This document shows, piece by piece, positions 1 to 8,225 of a stretch of DNA of 64,000 nucleotides. Position numbers and translations under genes: made by a program. Under the pieces are notes generated by a model, which saw only the letters and a program-made list of their open reading frames with translations, searched no databases and had not been told where the DNA came from. The stretch spans positions 3,271,501 to 3,335,500 of the forward strand of contig NZ_CP041217.1 in NCBI RefSeq assembly GCF_006542275.1, given 5' to 3'. The DNA comes from Saccharibacillus brassicae. GTDB lineage: Bacteria > Bacillota > Bacilli > Paenibacillales > Paenibacillaceae. Within the stretch, counting starts at the first letter, position 1; each line of letters begins with the position of its first letter.

Positions 1-1301
1 ACGTCGGAAGCCTCGCCGCCGAAGCCGGATAGGACGGCCCATGAAGCGGCGCCTTGCGCAGACTTGTATCGCCCGGGAGCCAGATCGGTGCCGACGATAT
101 ACGTGCCGGGGCCGAATTTTTTGTGGAACGCGGCTTTTTGGCCGGGTACGGCTTTCCAGATGCCCGTGCCTGTCGAGATGAAGCCGACGTCGGAGGCTTT
201 GATCTCGACGACGGCCGGTCCGGTCGGTTGGGCGCTTGCGATGCGGTCTGCGGCGATGCCGGATCGGCCGGACGTGCGCTCCCAATAGTCGATTTGGCCG
301 ACGGAGCGGTATAAGCCCGGCTTTACGTGCTGCGCGACGAGGTAATGGCCGCTGCCCGGAAAGGTGGAGCCGTCTCGGGAGCGTTCGGCCGTGCTGTCGG
401 AGCCGGTCCAAGCCGGCGCTTGTGCCGGCCGCTGCGACTCCGGCGTGGACGGGGTAGAAGATTTCGGAGTGCGGTTGCTCTCCGGTGGCCGTTTGGCCGA
501 ATCGCTGTTCGCGGCCGGCTGCTTCGTCGAAGGCCGATTCTGTTCTTCGGCCGCCGGCCGCGAAGTCGATTTGTCGCTGGAAGGGCTGTTGGAGCTGTCG
601 GTCTTCGGCCGACTGCCTTCTTGGACCGATTTGCCGCCGTCCGAAGAAGAGTCGGGGGAGCGTTCGGTTTGGGGCCGGCTGCCTTCTTGGGCCGATTTGC
701 CGCTGTCCGAAGAAGAGTCGGGGGAGCGTTCGGTTTGGGGCCGGCTGCCTTCTTGGACCGGATTGCCGCCGTCCGAAGAAGAATCGGGGGAGCGTTCGGT
801 TTGGGGCCGGCTGCCTTCGGCCGGCATGGCCTGCCCGCTGCTCTCCGCCGCGTCGCCGCTCTGCGGCTCGGCCTCCGGCGCCACCGGCCGGCTGCCCTCG
901 TCCGGCGTGGCCTGCCCGCTGCTCGCCGCCGCGTCTCCGCCTTTTTCCGGACGCGAAGCCTCGTCCGAAGACCCGGAAGACCCGGCCTGGCCGGCCGGAT
1001 CTTCCGCGGGCCGCGTCGTCTCCGCGGCCCCTGCCGTATCGGCATCGGCCGGCCGGACCTGTTCGCCGGTGCGGCTGCTTACGGCCGCCGAAGAGCCGCT
1101 GTCGGCGCCGCCGGAGCAGGCGCCCAGCACGGCGAGCAGCGCCGCCGCAGGCAGAGCCTTCAGCGCGGCTCGGCCGAGCCGGCCGAACAGACCGGCACTG
1201 CTTTGAACCGGCGGAACGTTCAACCGGCTGCCTTTCCGTTCAACGCGTCGTTTATTCGCGGAAAGATCCCCGGCCGCTGCTTCTTCTCCGTGATGCTGCA
1301 T
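1..1301 (-). CDS. Repeat-bearing lipoprotein (3' part outside window)
   Basis: The frame is open from an ATG at 1301 to the window edge, so the C-terminus is missing. An AGGAGG lies about 8 nt upstream of the ATG. A hydrophobic stretch ends in a lipobox L-G-A-C with Cys at about residue 62, so export and lipid anchoring are likely. The 45 residues before it are unusually long; a TTG at 1223 would give a more normal signal peptide. After the lipobox comes a Ser/Pro/Asp/Glu-rich linker with three near-identical 22-residue repeats containing GSRPQTERSPDSSSD. A globular end follows with two copies of a G-x-Y-x-V motif (SGHYLVAQHVKPGLY and GTYIVGTDLAPGRY), seen in many secreted Gram-positive proteins of unknown role. 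No function is assigned. It is divergent from the electron-transfer operon that starts at 1985. Confidence 0.7.
   Translation of the reverse strand, partial: MQHHGEEAAAGDLSANKRRVERKGSRLNVPPVQSSAGLFGRLGRAALKALPAAALLAVLGACSGGADSGSSAAVSSRTGEQVRPADADTAGAAETTRPAEDPAGQAGSSGSSDEASRPEKGGDAAASSGQATPDEGSRPVAPEAEPQSGDAAESSGQAMPAEGSRPQTERSPDSSSDGGNPVQEGSRPQTERSPDSSSDSGKSAQEGSRPQTERSPDSSSDGGKSVQEGSRPKTDSSNSPSSDKSTSRPAAEEQNRPSTKQPAANSDSAKRPPESNRTPKSSTPSTPESQRPAQAPAWTGSDSTAERSRDGSTFPGSGHYLVAQHVKPGLYRSVGQIDYWERTSGRSGIAADRIASAQPTGPAVVEIKASDVGFISTGTGIWKAVPGQKAAFHKKFGPGTYIVGTDLAPGRYKSAQGAASWAVLSGFGGEASD
618..815 (-). repeat. Three tandem 66-bp repeats inside the lipoprotein gene
   Basis: Units start at 618, 684 and 750 on the plus strand, and a fourth, degenerate unit begins at 816. 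Each unit encodes 22 residues in frame, so copy-number change would lengthen or shorten the surface linker without a frameshift. Differences between units are single bases, which suggests recent duplication. Confidence 0.85.
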
Positions 1302-1845
1302 CGTCTGCGCCTCCTGTCCGCTGTTTTGTTTGGCGCGCCTATTGGGGGCGCGCGTCGTTTCCCTATTCTAACAGATTCCGCCTTGTCCGGCAGTCTCCCG
1401 GCTGTGCACGCTGCCGCCGTCCATCCGCGTTTCTGTCGAACACGGCGTCCGGCGCCTGCGTCGCGCTTCGATTCTGTCCGCTCCGCCATCCTGTCCGGCA
1501 GTCTCCCGGCTAGGCACGCTGTCTCCGTCCGTCCGCGTTTCTGTCCAACGCGGCGTCCAGCATCCGCTTTGCACCTGCGTCGCGCTTTGGCATCCGCTTC
1601 GCCGCCCGCTACCCCGCCGCCCTGTCCGGCAGTCTCCCGCCGGACGTCCCCGCCCCAACCCTCCGGCCTGCCGAAGCGGGGGAAGCGGAAGCGCCGGCTT
1701 CCCCCGCGTTCGGCGCCCGTATCCGCACGCCGCCGCTGTCGATCCGCTGCCGTCCGCGTGCCGATCGGGTTTCCCCAAATTTTAATGAAACTTGAGCAAT
1801 TTGTGAAAAGGGCGCAAAACAGGGGACGCGGCTTCCTGCGAAGCA
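1302..1845. other. Gene-free stretch with degenerate direct repeats
   Basis: No open frame here has a ribosome binding site or plausible protein composition. The 18-nt string CTGTCCGGCAGTCTCCCG recurs at about 1383 (first base T), 1491 and 1621, and the first two copies sit in longer similar blocks of about 108 bp that include CCGCGTTTCTGTC. This looks like decayed direct repeats between two divergent transcription units. Confidence 0.5.
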
Positions 1846-1874
1846 TTGTCGAAAACGACAGGCGGGCGTATAAT
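1846..1874 (+). promoter_or_regulatory. Sigma-A type promoter of the eetA-ubiA operon
   Basis: TTGTCG at 1846-1851 and a perfect TATAAT at 1869-1874 are separated by 17 bp. The start codon of the first gene is about 110 nt downstream. A half site TTGTGAA at 1801-1807 lies about 40 bp upstream of the -35. Confidence 0.65.
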
Positions 1875-1984
1875 GAAGGCATCTAAGATTTAGGTATTCA
1901 AAAATGAGTATTTTGCAGCGGGGGCGTCTTTTATCGGCGTTATATGTGAAATTTGGTGCAAAGTACGGGTGAGGGAGCCAGGAC

Positions 1985-2392
1985 ATGAAAGGCAGGATGA
2001 TGAAAAGGGGAGACTGGATTCTGATCGGAATCGTCGTGATCGCGGCGCTTGCGTTCATCGTTCCCCGGTATTGGGGCGGACATGAAAGTGAAAAAAATCA
2101 CATTGAAAAGCGCGTCGTGCATATCGAGGTGAACGGCGAAGCGTACCGGACGCTGCCGCTGACGGACGAGGAGCAGCTGCTCACGATCCGCACGGACGAA
2201 GGCTTCAACCAGATCAAGATTCACGACGGCGGCGTGGAGATGCTGGACGCGGATTGTCCGGACAAGCTGTGCCTGGGCTTTGGCTTCGTCACGCGGCCGG
2301 GACAGCAGATCGTATGCCTGCCGCACCGCGTGTCGGTGTTTATCGGGGTCGAATCGGGAGAGGAGCTGGAAGTCGATGACGTCGTTGGCTGA
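1985..2392 (+). CDS. eetA: NusG domain II membrane-anchored protein (EetA-like)
   Basis: The 135-residue protein has one N-terminal membrane segment (about residues 11-27) and then an extracytoplasmic NusG_II domain with the family signature D-C-P-D-K-x-C followed by G-Q-Q-I-V-C-L-P-H. Listeria EetA, a membrane component of flavin-based extracellular electron transfer, belongs to this family as I recall it. The next gene is the Gx transporter that pairs with it in such loci (EetB). The stop overlaps the next gene by 17 nt, so translational coupling is likely. The family assignment is firm; the role in electron transfer is inferred from context. Confidence 0.85.
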   Translation: MKGRMMKRGDWILIGIVVIAALAFIVPRYWGGHESEKNHIEKRVVHIEVNGEAYRTLPLTDEEQLLTIRTDEGFNQIKIHDGGVEMLDADCPDKLCLGFGFVTRPGQQIVCLPHRVSVFIGVESGEELEVDDVVG

Positions 2393-2930
2393 ACAATCTT
2401 TGCTTCTGAAAAAAACGGTGATCCTGGCGATTTTCGCGGCGGCTGCCGTCGTGCTGGGTATCGTCGAATCGCTGATCCCGCTCGGCAGCTTCATGGTGCC
2501 CGGCGCCAAGCTCGGCCTTGCGAACATCATGATTCTCACCTGCCTCTACTTTCTCGGCGGCAGGGACACGCTGATGCTGGTCGTGCTGAAGACGCTGCTG
2601 ACCGCGATGCTGCTGGGCACGTTCTCGATGCTGCTGTTCAGCCTGTTCGGCGCGGTGCTCAGCTTTGCCGTCATGTACGGACTGATGAAGGTCAGCCGCA
2701 AACGGCTCAGCCTGATCGGGATCAGCGTCGCGGGAGGGATCGCGCACAATATCGGGCAGCTCGGCGCGGCGGCGATCGTGATCGACTCGCTGAATATTTT
2801 CTACTATTTGCCGGTGCTTATGATCGCGGGCGTGGCGACGGGCATCGTCGTCGGCATCGCGGTCCGCTATCTGACAAACGCGCTGGGGCGGATGAAAATG
2901 TTCGCGCCGTTCGCGCCGGATACGTATTGA
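2376..2930 (+). CDS. eetB: Gx transporter family membrane protein (EetB-like)
   Basis: This 184-residue polytopic membrane protein belongs to the family often mislabelled heptaprenyl diphosphate synthase component I (Hpre_diP_synt_I). Its Gly-rich membrane motifs include VPGAKLGLANI and GGIAHNIGQL. I chose the ATG at 2376, inside the end of eetA, because GAGAGGAG lies about 8 nt upstream. The family resembles ECF substrate-binding membrane subunits, and the ECF ATPases and EcfT follow directly. In Listeria the homologue EetB works with EetA to pass electrons from the quinone pool to extracytosolic flavoproteins. That role is inferred here from gene content. Confidence 0.85.
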   Translation: MTSLAEQSLLLKKTVILAIFAAAAVVLGIVESLIPLGSFMVPGAKLGLANIMILTCLYFLGGRDTLMLVVLKTLLTAMLLGTFSMLLFSLFGAVLSFAVMYGLMKVSRKRLSLIGISVAGGIAHNIGQLGAAAIVIDSLNIFYYLPVLMIAGVATGIVVGIAVRYLTNALGRMKMFAPFAPDTY

Positions 2931-2968
2931 ACGCCGCCGCGGGAGCGCGGCAGGAAGGAGGCCAAGCC

Positions 2969-3799
2969 ATGCAACGGGAGACGGCGCCCGCGATCGAACT
3001 TCGGGAGGTCGCGTTCGCCTACACGGCCGAAGAGCCGGTGCTGCACAGCATCGACCTGCGCGCCGAGCGCGGCGAATGGATCGCGATCGTGGGAGCGAGC
3101 GGCTGCGGCAAATCGACGCTCGTCCGGCTGTTCAACGCGCTGCTCCAACCGCAAAGCGGCAGCGTGTCCGTGTTCGGCGAACCGCTGACGGAGCATAACG
3201 CGCCGCTTATGCGCGCCCGGATCGGGATGGTGTTCCAGAACCCGGACAACCAGTTTATCGGGGAGACGGTGGAAGAAGATCTGGCGTTCGGGCTGGAAGG
3301 ATTGTGCCTGGAGCGGGCGGAGATGGAGCGCCGCGTCGCGGAATACGCAGACAAGCTGCGGCTGTCGCCGCTGCTGGCGCGCCATCCGGGCGAGCTGTCC
3401 GGCGGTCAGATGCAGCGCTGCGCGGTCGCGGCGTGCCTGGCGATGGAGCCGGAGCTGCTCGTGTTCGACGAAGCGACGTCCATGCAGGACGAACGTTCGC
3501 GGCGCGAGCTGCTGACGGTCATGCGCGAGCTGAAGGCGCAGGGCACGTATACGATCTTTTCGGTGACGCACGACGTGGACGAGATGCGGGCGGCGGACCG
3601 GATCATCGCGCTGCAGGGCAGGACCATTCGCGCGGCTGCGGCGCCGGACGTTTTTTTCTCGGATGAGCGGCTGCTGCGGGACTGCGGGATCGAGCTGCCG
3701 TTTCGGCTGCGGCTGGACCTTCGGCTGGCGGAACTCGGTATAGACGCAGACCGGGAAATCGGTGCGGAAAAAGAAGGCGAAAGGAGGGATCGATCATGA
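2969..3799 (+). CDS. ecfA1: Energy-coupling factor transporter ATPase EcfA1
   Basis: A 276-residue ABC ATPase. Walker A is GASGCGKST, the Q-loop is in MVFQNPDNQF, the signature is LSGGQMQRCAVA, Walker B is LLVFDEAT and the switch His is in VTHD. The FQNPDNQF string is typical of ECF (CbiO/EcfA) ATPases. The start at 2969 is preceded by AAGGAGG. It overlaps ecfA2 by an ATGA junction and probably forms the EcfA1-EcfA2 heterodimer that drives vitamin (for example riboflavin) transport through EcfT and a separate S subunit. No S subunit is encoded in this window. Confidence 0.93.
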   Translation: MQRETAPAIELREVAFAYTAEEPVLHSIDLRAERGEWIAIVGASGCGKSTLVRLFNALLQPQSGSVSVFGEPLTEHNAPLMRARIGMVFQNPDNQFIGETVEEDLAFGLEGLCLERAEMERRVAEYADKLRLSPLLARHPGELSGGQMQRCAVAACLAMEPELLVFDEATSMQDERSRRELLTVMRELKAQGTYTIFSVTHDVDEMRAADRIIALQGRTIRAAAAPDVFFSDERLLRDCGIELPFRLRLDLRLAELGIDADREIGAEKEGERRDRS

Positions 3800-5184
3800 A
3801 GGCATGGATCAAACGGCAGGCCGGAGCGGCGGGTCGGATCGGAGCAGTGTGGACGGGCCGGGCTTCTGCGCGAAAAAAAGGCGGAGACGCCGGCGGCTTG
3901 GCCAAGCCTGCCGACTCGGCCCGGAGCCAAGCGACTACTGTTATGGAGGCGGCCTCTGGGGCAGCCGCGTCCGCACATTCGGCGCCGGTGACGGCGGCAG
4001 GATCGGCGGCGATGTTCGAATCGACATTGGCGTCGGCATCGGCGTCGGCAGTCCAATCGGCATCCGAATCGGCAGCGGCCGCGATATCCGGTTCTTCAAA
4101 GACTTCGCCGCCGGACCTTGTGATCGAGCTGCGGGACGCGGATTACGCCTATCAGGCGGGCACGCCGTTTGCGGCGGCGGCGCTGCACGGCGTGAACCTC
4201 CGCATCCGCCGCGGCACGCTTGTCGGCATCGCGGGCGGCACCGGCTCCGGCAAGTCGACGCTGCTGCAGCTGCTAAATGGCCTGCTGCTGCCGACCGGCG
4301 GTTCGGTCCGCGTGCTTGACCATACGCTGCTACCCGGCATGCGCCGGCCGAAGCTGAACGATTTGCGCCGGCGCGTCGGCCTTGCTTTTCAACTGCCGGA
4401 ACGGCATCTGTTCGAAGACACCGTCGAGAAAGACCTGATGTTCGGTCCGCTGAACTTCGGTCTGCCGAGCGCGCAGGCGCAGGCCCGGGCGGCGGAAGCG
4501 CTGCGTTCGATGCGGCTCGGCGACAACCTGCTGCCGCGGCATCCGCTGACGCTCAGCGGCGGGCAGATGCGCAAAGTCGCGATCGCTTCGGTGCTGGCGG
4601 CGCAGCCGGAGATCCTGATGCTCGACGAGCCGACCGCGACGCTCGATTCGGCGGCGCGCCGGGAATTGATCGGCACGCTGGCGAAGCTGTGCCGCGAAGA
4701 AGGGCGCACGATTCTGATGGTGACGCACCGGATCGAGGAGCTGATGGAAGTCGCGGACGAATGGATCATTATGCACGAAGGGCGCGCCGTGTTCCGGGGC
4801 GACGCGGACGAGCTCGGCGACCGGCAGGGCGAACTGGAAGGATGGGGCGTGGCGGTGCCGGAGCCGCTGTCGTGCTGGGCGGAATGGACGTCCCGCCTGC
4901 CGCAGCTGGCGGCGCTGCCGATGCCCCGCACGGCGGAAGAGATGGCGCTGCGGATCGCCGAAGCGGTGAGCGCTTCGGGCTGCGTGGCGGCGGCCGATAG
5001 AGCGAACAAGGGGTTGGCGGAAAGTGAAGCCGCGTATCCGCGAAGCGGAAGTTCCGGGGCGAAGCGGCCCATGCCGCCGGAATCGGCTGATCCTGCCGAT
5101 CCCGGCAATCGCGTCGATCCCACCGATCCCACCGATCCCACCGATCCCGCCGAGAGGAGCCTGCGCGTATGCGTGACAAACTGA
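3796..5184 (+). CDS. ecfA2: Energy-coupling factor transporter ATPase EcfA2, with unusual extensions
   Basis: The core ABC ATPase runs from about residue 107 to 390. It has Walker A GGTGSGKST, Q-loop FQLPERHLFEDTV (typical of EcfA2), signature LSGGQMRKVAIA, Walker B ILMLDEPT and a switch His in VTHR. At 462 residues it is far longer than the usual 280-290. The first ~105 residues are an Ala/Ser-rich low-complexity tail, and the last ~70 are another, ending in DPTDPTDPTDP encoded by tandem GATCCCACC units. The ATGA overlap with ecfA1 supports the start at 3796, though internal Met codons at 3942 and 4012 are possible. Its 3' end overlaps ecfT by 16 nt, so the tail is constrained by the neighbouring reading frame. 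Confidence 0.9.
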   Translation: MKAWIKRQAGAAGRIGAVWTGRASARKKGGDAGGLAKPADSARSQATTVMEAASGAAASAHSAPVTAAGSAAMFESTLASASASAVQSASESAAAAISGSSKTSPPDLVIELRDADYAYQAGTPFAAAALHGVNLRIRRGTLVGIAGGTGSGKSTLLQLLNGLLLPTGGSVRVLDHTLLPGMRRPKLNDLRRRVGLAFQLPERHLFEDTVEKDLMFGPLNFGLPSAQAQARAAEALRSMRLGDNLLPRHPLTLSGGQMRKVAIASVLAAQPEILMLDEPTATLDSAARRELIGTLAKLCREEGRTILMVTHRIEELMEVADEWIIMHEGRAVFRGDADELGDRQGELEGWGVAVPEPLSCWAEWTSRLPQLAALPMPRTAEEMALRIAEAVSASGCVAAADRANKGLAESEAAYPRSGSSGAKRPMPPESADPADPGNRVDPTDPTDPTDPAERSLRVCVTN

Positions 5185-6005
5185 TTCTGGGGCGCATGAT
5201 TCCGACCGGTTCGCCGGTGCACGGTCTCGATCCGCGCGCGAAGATCGCGGCGATGCTGCTGTTCACGGCGGCGCTCGTGCTGTCGGACGGCTGGCCGGCG
5301 CTTGCGCTGCTTGCGCCCTGCGCCGCGGCGGTGCTGGCCGCGACGAAGATTCCGCCGCGTACGTATGCGCGGGCGCTGCGTCCGCTGCGCTGGCTGATGC
5401 TGTTCGTCTTCTTGTTCCAGCTGCTCGGCGGAGCGGGAAGCGGCTCGGCGGAACTGCCTGCGGCGGGCGGCGGAGCCTGGGAATGGACGCTCGGTCCGGT
5501 CACGCTGACCGCGGCCGCCGTGTCCGGCGCGCTGCTTGCGGTATGCCGCATGGCGCTGCTGATTCTGTTCACGTCGCTGCTGACGTTCACGACGACGCCG
5601 TCAATGCTCAGCCGGGGCGTCGAAGGGCTGATCAAGCCGCTTGCCCGCCGGGGAACGGGAGCGGAGCGGTTCGCGCTCATGCTGCGGCTTGCGCTGCGCT
5701 TCATTCCGGCCCTGCTGGAAGAAGCGCAGACCATTCTCAAAGCGCAGGCGGCGCGCGGCGCGGACTACGAAGAGATGAACATGCGATCCAAAGCGCGCCT
5801 GCTGCTCTCGCTGCTCGTGCCGGTCACCGTCGGCGCGTTCCGGCGGGCGGAAGAGCTGACGACGTCGCTCGAAGCGCGCGGCTACCGGATCGGGGCGCCG
5901 CGCACGGCTTACCGGCCGCTGGCCTGGCGCGGCGCGGACACGGGATTCATGCTGCTGTTCGTGCTGCTGCCGATCGGAACGCTGCTGCTGCGGCTGGCCG
6001 CCTGA
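5169..6005 (+). CDS. ecfT: ECF transporter transmembrane subunit EcfT
   Basis: This 278-residue polytopic membrane protein carries the two A-R-G motifs of EcfT coupling helices, in QAARGADYEE and LEARGYRIG, which contact the two ATPases. The N-terminus contains the typical HGLDPRAK string. The start lies 16 nt inside ecfA2 after GAGAGGAG, so the three ECF genes are translationally coupled. As a group II ECF module it could serve several S subunits. Beside eetA/eetB, flavin transport or trafficking is the likeliest task, but the substrate cannot be read from these genes. Confidence 0.92.
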   Translation: MRDKLILGRMIPTGSPVHGLDPRAKIAAMLLFTAALVLSDGWPALALLAPCAAAVLAATKIPPRTYARALRPLRWLMLFVFLFQLLGGAGSGSAELPAAGGGAWEWTLGPVTLTAAAVSGALLAVCRMALLILFTSLLTFTTTPSMLSRGVEGLIKPLARRGTGAERFALMLRLALRFIPALLEEAQTILKAQAARGADYEEMNMRSKARLLLSLLVPVTVGAFRRAEELTTSLEARGYRIGAPRTAYRPLAWRGADTGFMLLFVLLPIGTLLLRLAA

Positions 6006-6120
6006 TCACGCCGCTGCTCCAAAGAATTCTTTTGACGCATACGGACTTGAACTTGAATGTGAACTTGGACTTGAACAGGTAAACGGCACGGCTGCAAGCA
6101 TACAAAAGGGGGAAACACAT

Positions 6121-8220
6121 ATGGCACGTTATTTTCAGGGAAGAGAAGTCGAACTGCTCGCTCCGGTCGGCACGTTCGACATTTTCGGGACGGTTATTCG
6201 GGCGAACTGCGACGCGGTCTATTTCGGCGGTCCCGGACTCAATATGCGCATGATGCGCAAAGGCTACAATTTTAGCCGGGAAGACATCGTCGAAGCGGTC
6301 AACGTCGCGCACGGACTCGGCAAAAAAGCGTACGTCACCGTCAACAACATGCTGAGCGAGAGCGACGTATCGGAAGCGGGCGACTATCTCGCTTTTCTGG
6401 ACCGGTCCGGCGTCGACGCGATCATCGCGCAGGATCTGGCGGTTCCGTCGCTGCTGCGCGAACAGGGACTTGCGCTGCCGGTGCACGCTTCCGTCATGCT
6501 CAACGTACATAACGTCGAGATGGTGCGCGCCCTGCAGGAGTTCGGCGTAACGCGGGTCGTGACGTCGCGGGAGATGGATCTGCGCACGGCGCGGATCATC
6601 GAGGAGCAGACGGGCATCGAGATCGAATATTTCGTCCACGGCGATATGTGTTCGGTGCACGGCGCCAACTGCTACATCAGCTCGCACCTGTTCGGAATGA
6701 GCGGCAACCGGGGCAAATGCCTCAAGCCGTGCCGCTGGGATTACCGCATGAAAAAAGACGGCTACGTCTACAGCACCCCTTATCCGCTGGCGGCCAAAGA
6801 CATGAACATGTACGAACATCTGCCGGAACTGATCGACGCGCACGTCACTTCGTTCAAGATCGAAGGCCGCATGCGCGACAAAGAGTTTATCTCGGCGCTC
6901 GTCAACAGCTACGGCGACGCGATCGACCGCTATCTCGATGATCCGGTCGGTTTCGACCGCGGCACGGACAGCGAGGAGCTGCACAAAAACCGCAAGCGCG
7001 ATTTCTCCACGGCGTACGCGTTCGGCCGGCCGGGACTGTCCAACATCAACCGGCGCTACGAAGGTACGGGCAAATTTTACAGTACGGGCAAAGTGTTCAG
7101 CACGCCGACGGCGGAGCGCGAGAGCAGCGAATCGGCGGTGCGTGCGGTGCGGGAAGGACTGCGGCAAGCATCCGGGGAAAAAGCGGCCGGCGCCGCGCCA
7201 GCCCCTGCGCCGCAGCGCAGCGCGCCCAAGCTGACCGTTCGGGTCAACAATATGGAGCAGGCCCGGGCGGCGCTCGAAGCGGGCGTGGACGAGCTGTTCC
7301 TGTCGGGCGACGTACTGCTGCCGGACCGCGCGTTCGGCCGCCGGCAGATCGAGCAGCTGGCGCAGCTCAAAGGAAATACGCGGCTCGTGCTGGCCACGCC
7401 GCGCATGATGGACGAGATGCAGTTCGAGCAGTACGAGACGCTGCTGTCCGGCGGCGTGACGGGACTGGACGCGCTGCTGGTGACGAATATCGGGGCGGTC
7501 CGCCGCTTCCGGAACTTCGGCCTCCCGCTGATCGGCGACCTGTCGCTGAATCTGTACAATCATATGGCCGAGCGGATGTACCGCGAGCTGGGCGTGGAAC
7601 GGCTGACCGCTTCGATCGAAGCGAACCTGCCGGATCTGGCCGCGCTGCTGGGCCGGACGAACGGAGAGCTTGAGCTGACCGTGCACGGAACGCCGGTCGT
7701 CATGTACATGGAACACGATCTGTACGAAAATACGGAAGTCTACGAGCCGATCGCCGAAGAAAGCAACCGTTACGTGCGCGACGACGTGCTCGTGCTGATG
7801 ACGGACAAAGGCGAAAGCCCGGTCTACAAAGACGTCCACGGCCGCTGCCATCTGACGACGTCCAAAGAACTTTGCCTGCTGCCGCTCGTCGGCGAGCTGA
7901 TGGAGGCGGGCATCACGCATTTTCGCGTTGAAGGTTCGACGTATGCGCCGGAACGGCTCGGCGAGCTGCTGGGCTTGTATCGCTTGGCGCTGAACGAGCC
8001 GGAGCGGGCGGCCGATCTTGCCGAACGCTTGGAGCCGGCTTTTGCCGGCTTTACGCTGGGTGCGCTCGCTTTCGGCCGCGCGGACCGCAGCACGCCGGCC
8101 GACCGGCCGGCGGCTCTGGAGGCGGACAACGGCGAAGCCGCGGCAGACGGCGGCGAAGGACAGTCCGAACAGGGCGAAGCGGCAGATGTTCAAGCGGCGC
8201 TTCAGACAACGAAAGGGTGA
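6121..8220 (+). CDS. Peptidase U32 family protein
   Basis: The 699-residue protein has the U32 signature in EYFVHGDMCSVHGANCYIS and conserved Cys in GKCLKPCRWDY. The family comprises collagenase-like putative proteases; several members are now known to support RNA modification (TrhP-type tRNA hydroxylation). The N-terminal half is the U32 core (about residues 10-300). The middle carries a second TIM-barrel-like region typical of the longer family members. The last ~45 residues are a low-complexity Ala/Glu tail. AAAGGGGG precedes the ATG. A 115-nt gap from ecfT contains repeated CTTGAAC units but no clear terminator, so read-through from the upstream operon is plausible. Confidence 0.88.
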   Translation: MARYFQGREVELLAPVGTFDIFGTVIRANCDAVYFGGPGLNMRMMRKGYNFSREDIVEAVNVAHGLGKKAYVTVNNMLSESDVSEAGDYLAFLDRSGVDAIIAQDLAVPSLLREQGLALPVHASVMLNVHNVEMVRALQEFGVTRVVTSREMDLRTARIIEEQTGIEIEYFVHGDMCSVHGANCYISSHLFGMSGNRGKCLKPCRWDYRMKKDGYVYSTPYPLAAKDMNMYEHLPELIDAHVTSFKIEGRMRDKEFISALVNSYGDAIDRYLDDPVGFDRGTDSEELHKNRKRDFSTAYAFGRPGLSNINRRYEGTGKFYSTGKVFSTPTAERESSESAVRAVREGLRQASGEKAAGAAPAPAPQRSAPKLTVRVNNMEQARAALEAGVDELFLSGDVLLPDRAFGRRQIEQLAQLKGNTRLVLATPRMMDEMQFEQYETLLSGGVTGLDALLVTNIGAVRRFRNFGLPLIGDLSLNLYNHMAERMYRELGVERLTASIEANLPDLAALLGRTNGELELTVHGTPVVMYMEHDLYENTEVYEPIAEESNRYVRDDVLVLMTDKGESPVYKDVHGRCHLTTSKELCLLPLVGELMEAGITHFRVEGSTYAPERLGELLGLYRLALNEPERAADLAERLEPAFAGFTLGALAFGRADRSTPADRPAALEADNGEAAADGGEGQSEQGEAADVQAALQTTKG

Positions 8221-8225
8221 GCGGG

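Noticed and set aside
1220-1882. Minus-strand frames in the first intergenic gap
   Set aside because: Arg/Gly-rich translation, no ribosome binding site and no family resemblance.
2376-2930. Heptaprenyl diphosphate synthase component I
   Set aside because: This is a frequent label for the family, but the protein is a polytopic membrane protein, the true HepS/HepT pair is encoded at 11,255-12,668, and the eetA neighbour fits the Gx transporter reading.
5947-8193. A 748-codon minus-strand frame opposite the U32 gene
   Set aside because: The plus-strand U32 protein has clear family motifs; the minus translation is Arg/Val/His-rich shadow.
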